The notes below the pieces were generated by a model that did not search any database, was not told the DNA's origin, and saw nothing but the letters and a program-made list of their open reading frames with translations. A stretch of 34,064 nucleotides of DNA from Bacteroidota bacterium (GTDB lineage Bacteria; Bacteroidota; Bacteroidia; Sphingobacteriales; Sphingobacteriaceae), in the NCBI GenBank assembly GCA_013288485.1, contig JABDBW010000024.1, positions 1-34,064 of the forward strand, given 5' to 3'. Below are positions 29,868 through 34,064 of this stretch, in pieces (within the stretch, counting starts at the first letter, position 1; every line of letters starts with the position of its first letter). The position numbers and the translations under genes are program-made.

Positions 29868-32705
29868 ATGAAAGATGATATTTTAGAAAAAATATTAGAC
29901 GATACCGGAGTCGCTACCCAGAACGATTCCCTTGACCTTAAGGAGCTTTTAAAGGTGCTCTCATTAGTAAAAAACGGGAACCTGGATGTTCGTATGCCGG
30001 TTACCCAGGCTGGAATAAATGGCAGAATATGCGAAGTGCTGAACGATATCATTGATATGAATGAACGTTTTGTCGCAGAAATATCTTCAGCTGAAAGAAC
30101 CATCGGCAAGCGCGGAAATTTATCCAAGCGGATAGAATTATCAGATGCCAAAGGCGAGTGGGCAAATGGCGTAAGCTCCCTGAATAACCTGATCGAAGAC
30201 CTCACCTCTCCAACACTGGAGATCGCGGGTATGATCAATTCTGTTGCTAATGGCGACTTGTCTAAACAAATACCTTTAGAGATAAAGGGCCACCCGCTAA
30301 AAGGCGAATTTTTACGCATTGCCAAAGAATCGAACCAGATGCTTTCGAAACTGCGTTTATTTTCCATGGAAGTAACCCGTGTAGCCCGCCAGGTAGGCTC
30401 CGAAGGAAAATTGGGCGAACAGGCCAAAATTAAAGGTGTAGCAGGTGTGTGGGCAGAACTTACCGACTCGGTAAACCAAATGGCAGGTAACCTTACCGCC
30501 CAGGTACGAAATGTGGCGGCGGTAACAACAGCAGTAGCAAAAGGTGACCTTTCCCGAAAGATAACGGTGGAAGCGAAAGGTGAGATATTGGAACTAAAAA
30601 ACACCATCAATACGATGGTGGATCAGCTCAACTCCTTCTCCTCCGAAGTAACGCGTGTGGCGCTCGAAGTGGGTACCGAAGGTAAACTGGGCGGCCAGGC
30701 TAAGGTGCCGGGTGTTGCAGGAACATGGAAAGATTTAACAGATTCGGTAAACCGTATGGCGGGTAACTTAACCTCGCAGGTGCGTAATATAGCCGGTGTA
30801 ACCACCGCGGTTGCCAATGGCGACTTATCAAAGAAGATCACGGTGGATGTGAAAGGCGAAATGCTTGAGTTGAAGAAAACCATCAATACGATGGTTGACC
30901 AGCTCAACTCCTTCGCGTCCGAAGTAACACGTGTGGCGCTCGAAGTAGGTACCGAAGGTAAGTTGGGGGGCCAGGCGCGGGTAAAAGGTGTTGGCGGGGT
31001 TTGGAAGGACCTGACAGACTCGGTGAACCAGATGGGCAGTAACCTTACCGACCAGGTGCGTAATATAGCTTGGGTAACCACAGCGGTAGCAAAGGGCGAC
31101 TTATCCCGGAAGATCACTGTTGATGCCAAAGGAGAGTTGCTGGAATTAAAGAATACTATTAACACAATGGTGGATCAGTTGAACTCCTTCTCTTTTGAGG
31201 TAACGCGTGTGGCGCGGGAAGTGGGCTCGGAAGGACAGCTTGGCGGCCAGGCCAATGTACCCGGTGTAGGCGGTACGTGGAAAGACTTAACGGACTCGGT
31301 AAACCAAATGGCCGGTAATTTAACGGGCCAGGTGCGTAATATAGCCGAGGTAACTACCGCGGTGGCAAAGGGTGACTTATCCAAAAAGATCACGGTTGAC
31401 GTACAGGGAGAAATGCTGGAGCTCAAGATCACGATCAACACGATGGTGGATCAGCTTAACTCATTTGGTTCCGAAGTAACGCGTGTGGCGCGTGAAGTAG
31501 GTTCGGAAGGGCAGTTAGGCGGCCAGGCAAACGTGCCGGGTGTAGGTGGTACCTGGAAGGATTTGACCGACTCGGTAAATAAAATGGCGGATAACTTAAC
31601 GTCGCAGGTACGTAATATAGCTGAAGTAACTACCGCGGTGGCAAAGGGTGACCTTTCACGAAAGATCACTGTAAATGCCAAAGGCGAGTTATTGGAACTA
31701 AAGGATACCATTAATACGATGGTTGACCAGCTGCGCGGTTTCGCATCCGAAGTAACGCGTGTGGCACGTGAGGTGGGTTCTGAAGGACAGTTAGGCGGCC
31801 AGGCCAATGTGCCCGGTGTGGATGGAACGTGGAAGGATTTGACCGACTCTGTAAACAAAATGGCGGGTAACTTAACGGCCCAACTGCGTAATATAGCCGA
31901 TGTATCTATCGCGATAGCAAATGGGGACTTATCCAAAAAGATCACGGTTGACGTTCGGGGAGAGATATTGCAGTTAAAGGAAACCATTAATACAATGGTG
32001 GACCAGCTGCGCGGTTTTGCTTCCGAAGTAACACGTGTTGCGCGTGAGGTGGGTACCGACGGTAACCTGGGTGGCCAGGCGTTTGTGCCGGGCGTTGCCG
32101 GAACCTGGAAGGATTTAACAGACTCCGTGAACCAGATGTCGAGTAACCTAACCTCGCAGGTGCGTAATATTGCCGAAGTAACCAAGGCGGTGGCCAGCGG
32201 CGACCTTTCAAAAACGGTAATCATCGACGTAAAAGGCGAGATCATGGACCTGAAAAATACCATTAATACCATGGTGGACCAGTTGAACTCATTCGCGTCC
32301 GAAGTAACGCGTGTTGCACGTGAAGTAGGTACCGAGGGTAAGCTTGGCGGGCAGGCCCACGTAAAAGGTGTGGGCGGTACCTGGAAAGACTTAACTGACT
32401 CGGTGAACCAGATGGCATCAAACTTAACCGGGCAAATACGCGGTATTGCCAAGGTGGCCACAGGTATTGCCAAAGGAAACTTAAAGCAGCGCCTGTCTAT
32501 CAACGCGTTAGGAGAAGTGGCCCAATTAACCGATACCATAAACGAAATGATCGATACGCTGGCGGTATTTGCCGATGAGGTAACCACTGTTGCGCGTGAA
32601 GTAGGTGTGCAGGGCCGTTTGGGCGGGCAGGCCAGTGTGCCGGGCGCGTCGGGCACATGGAAAGATTTAACACACTGCCTTTACCCAGTTCGCTGCCTAC
32701 GGTAA
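29868..32705 (+). CDS. Poly-HAMP hybrid histidine kinase, N-terminal half, broken at about 32672
   Basis: This soluble protein has no membrane segment. After an irregular HAMP-like start (1-167) come eight complete 92-residue HAMP units and the start of a ninth, each running from [10 protein letters not shown] to TINTMVDQL. This is the architecture of fungal group III (Nik1-type) osmosensing kinases and their bacterial relatives, which continue into GAF, HisKA, HATPase and receiver domains. Here the frame fails after GTWKDLT at 32672: the next ten codons are antisense to a HATPase domain and hit a stop. As drawn it has no kinase. The missing middle part (GAF-HisKA-HATPase) lies on the opposite strand from 34064 down to 32673. 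See the finding on the junction. Confidence 0.8.
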   Translation: MKDDILEKILDDTGVATQNDSLDLKELLKVLSLVKNGNLDVRMPVTQAGINGRICEVLNDIIDMNERFVAEISSAERTIGKRGNLSKRIELSDAKGEWANGVSSLNNLIEDLTSPTLEIAGMINSVANGDLSKQIPLEIKGHPLKGEFLRIAKESNQMLSKLRLFSMEVTRVARQVGSEGKLGEQAKIKGVAGVWAELTDSVNQMAGNLTAQVRNVAAVTTAVAKGDLSRKITVEAKGEILELKNTINTMVDQLNSFSSEVTRVALEVGTEGKLGGQAKVPGVAGTWKDLTDSVNRMAGNLTSQVRNIAGVTTAVANGDLSKKITVDVKGEMLELKKTINTMVDQLNSFASEVTRVALEVGTEGKLGGQARVKGVGGVWKDLTDSVNQMGSNLTDQVRNIAWVTTAVAKGDLSRKITVDAKGELLELKNTINTMVDQLNSFSFEVTRVAREVGSEGQLGGQANVPGVGGTWKDLTDSVNQMAGNLTGQVRNIAEVTTAVAKGDLSKKITVDVQGEMLELKITINTMVDQLNSFGSEVTRVAREVGSEGQLGGQANVPGVGGTWKDLTDSVNKMADNLTSQVRNIAEVTTAVAKGDLSRKITVNAKGELLELKDTINTMVDQLRGFASEVTRVAREVGSEGQLGGQANVPGVDGTWKDLTDSVNKMAGNLTAQLRNIADVSIAIANGDLSKKITVDVRGEILQLKETINTMVDQLRGFASEVTRVAREVGTDGNLGGQAFVPGVAGTWKDLTDSVNQMSSNLTSQVRNIAEVTKAVASGDLSKTVIIDVKGEIMDLKNTINTMVDQLNSFASEVTRVAREVGTEGKLGGQAHVKGVGGTWKDLTDSVNQMASNLTGQIRGIAKVATGIAKGNLKQRLSINALGEVAQLTDTINEMIDTLAVFADEVTTVAREVGVQGRLGGQASVPGASGTWKDLTHCLYPVRCLR
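30369..32672 (+). repeat. 276-bp tandem coding repeat (8.3 copies, poly-HAMP)
   Basis: Units begin at 30369 and every 276 bp to 32577, with strong DNA similarity (for example units 4 and 5, from 31197 and 31473). Such repeats favour unequal recombination and assembly errors. Confidence 0.88.
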
Positions 32706-34064
32706 TAGTGCCGCCCAAAAGTTCTGCAAATCCCTTACTGATGGAAAGGCCCAAACCTGTACCGCCATATTTACGACTGGTTGAACCTTCGGCCTGCTGG
32801 AAAGCTTCGAATATAATGCCCTGGGTGTTTTTTGAAATACCAATGCCTGAATCTTCAATAGAAAACGCGATCACCGAATCATTGTCATTCAACGGATTTT
32901 CCTGGCCGGCATCGGGCCTGAAAATATGCAGTTTAACCCTGCCTTTCTCGGTAAACTTAAAGGCGTTTGATAAAAGGTTTTTAAGGATCTGGTTTAAGCG
33001 CTGCATATCCGTTTCCATTAATTCGGGCAGATCTTCCTGCAGTTCGACCTCGAATTTCAGGTTTTTAGCTTCCGATATTGGCTTAAACGTTGATTCAGCG
33101 AACGCTATGATCTCCTTGAAGCTCACCGGCATTACATCTGCGGCAATAACTCCCGACTCGATCTTGGAAAGGTCGAGAATATCATTGATCAACTGGATCA
33201 GGTCATCCCCGCACGAGTGGATGGTTTTTGCAAACATCCGCTGTTTTTCTGTCAGGTTGCCTTCCGGGTTTTCAAAAAGCTGCTGTGCCAGTATCAACAA
33301 GCTGTTAAGCGGTGTACGCAATTCATGCGACATATTGGCCAGGAACTCCGATTTATACTTGGAAGTAAGGGTTAGCTGTTCCGCTTTTTCTTCGAGCGAA
33401 CGGCCCTTATCATGTAACTCATCATTGGCGCGCCTTAACTCCTCCTGTTGCGAAGAAAGCTCACCGGCCAACGATTGAGACTGGCTCAACAATTCCTCTG
33501 TACGGGTATTGGTTTCTATATTGTTTAATACAATACCAATACTTTCAGTCAGCTGATCTAAAAAGTCAATATGGGTATCACTGAAATTCTCGAACGAGGC
33601 CAGTTCAATAACAGCTTTTACATTATTTTCAAAAAGCACGGGCAATATTACCAGGTCAATAGGCGCAGCGTTCCCGATACCCGAACTGATCTGCAAATAT
33701 TCATTGGGCACATTAGACAGCCTTATACTTTCCTTATCGGTAGCACACTGCCCTATCAATCCTTCGCTAAGCGAAAATTCCTGGTTAATTAACTTGCGGC
33801 TCTTTTGCGCGTAGCCGGCAAAAAGCTTCAGTTTTGCTTCCTCATCAGCGCCTTCAGGTTGTTCTAAAATATAAAATGCGCCATAGCGGGCATTCACCAA
33901 TTCGGCTAATTCTGATAGTACTTTATTCGCCACCGCATTGCGGTCACGTTGTCCCTGCAGCATCTGCGCGAACTTGGCCAGGTTTGATTTTAACCAATCC
34001 TGTTCGTGGTTCCTGAGCGTTGTGCCTTTAAGGTTAGCGATCATTTGGTTAATCGTATCCTTTA
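32500..34064 (-). CDS. Poly-HAMP hybrid histidine kinase, GAF-HisKA-HATPase part, open at right edge and broken at about 32673
   Basis: The frame is open through the right edge: before the ATG at 34044 it already reads KDTINQ, the end of a HAMP unit, so 34044 is not the true start. Numbered from M34044: linker [18 protein letters not shown] about 30-175, coiled coil about 180-228, His[11 protein letters not shown] (H240), HATPase with [16 protein letters not shown] and GGTGLGLSI, ending GSELGKGS. The last 57 codons (32500-32673) are antisense to HAMP repeat 9 and its neighbour and are not protein-like. The end of the ATPase domain and any receiver domains are absent. It is the exact missing continuation of the gene at 29868, but on the other strand. 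Confidence 0.78.
   Translation of the reverse strand, partial: KDTINQMIANLKGTTLRNHEQDWLKSNLAKFAQMLQGQRDRNAVANKVLSELAELVNARYGAFYILEQPEGADEEAKLKLFAGYAQKSRKLINQEFSLSEGLIGQCATDKESIRLSNVPNEYLQISSGIGNAAPIDLVILPVLFENNVKAVIELASFENFSDTHIDFLDQLTESIGIVLNNIETNTRTEELLSQSQSLAGELSSQQEELRRANDELHDKGRSLEEKAEQLTLTSKYKSEFLANMSHELRTPLNSLLILAQQLFENPEGNLTEKQRMFAKTIHSCGDDLIQLINDILDLSKIESGVIAADVMPVSFKEIIAFAESTFKPISEAKNLKFEVELQEDLPELMETDMQRLNQILKNLLSNAFKFTEKGRVKLHIFRPDAGQENPLNDNDSVIAFSIEDSGIGISKNTQGIIFEAFQQAEGSTSRKYGGTGLGLSISKGFAELLGGTITVGSELGKGSVLNLSMCPTRPAHWPARPNGPAHLLHAQQWLPHRQIPPAYRSFRLWYRLIGPLLLTR

Noticed and set aside
29837..32656. Several long minus-strand open frames antisense to the HAMP repeats
   Set aside because: They repeat with the 276-bp period and are the antisense shadow of the coding repeats; their translations are Ser/Thr/Pro-rich without domains.
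30369..32672. Regular repeats as a CRISPR array
   Set aside because: The units are 276 bp, coding, contiguous and without spacers; no cas genes are present.
32657..33478. 273-codon plus-strand open frame
   Set aside because: It is antisense to the GAF-HisKA-HATPase region, whose motifs are unmistakable on the minus strand.

Overview
The window looks like a Bacteroidota chromosome, most likely Sphingobacteriaceae (Mucilaginibacter/Pedobacter-like). This rests on TAnnTTTG-type promoter boxes, families typical of the phylum (DUF5777 barrel, YaiO barrel, DUF4838, REC-CRP fusions) and moderate-to-low GC. The genus is inference.

Region 1 (1-18519) reads as one low-oxygen adaptation locus. It holds a broken universal stress protein (USP) and a VIT1/CCC1-type transporter; a 593-aa orphan protein; oxygen-independent coproporphyrinogen dehydrogenase (hemN) with an internally deleted D-lactate dehydrogenase; a FixL-like haem-PAS histidine kinase overlapping a receiver-CRP/FNR regulator; an operon of Zn alcohol dehydrogenase, helical protein, acyl-CoA hydrolase/transferase and USP; an operon of c-type cytochromes plus an outer-membrane barrel; and a Tat/ferredoxin/NrfD membrane complex with no catalytic subunit. 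Four transcription units here carry the same promoter module: one or two TGAY-N4-RTCA palindromes 22 bp apart, centred exactly 29.5 bp upstream of a TAnnTTTG box (one of the four boxes has a mismatch). A fifth unit has a weaker version. This places the FNR-like site near -41.5, and the REC-CRP protein encoded in the middle carries the ETVSR recognition helix that would fit such a site. I infer an O2-sensing kinase -> REC-CRP -> local regulon circuit.

Region 2 (18640-25622) is a candidate genomic island of about 7 kb. A 21-bp copy of the 3' end of tRNA-Ser(GGA) lies at its left edge and the intact tRNA at its right edge. It carries a receiver protein, a HEAT-repeat membrane protein, a processive family-2 glycosyltransferase, a TPR/YaiO-type outer-membrane barrel and a DUF4838 secreted protein, probably a polysaccharide synthesis/export set. 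No integrase is visible.

Region 3 (26087-29436) is ordinary core: polyprenyl synthetase, TerC-family protein, diadenylate cyclase CdaA and a small secreted protein.

Region 4 (29868-34064) is a large poly-HAMP hybrid histidine kinase gene that breaks at about 32672. From there the rest of the same kind of gene (GAF, HisKA, HATPase) continues on the opposite strand. This is an inversion junction, a fusion of two convergent paralogues, or an assembly error.
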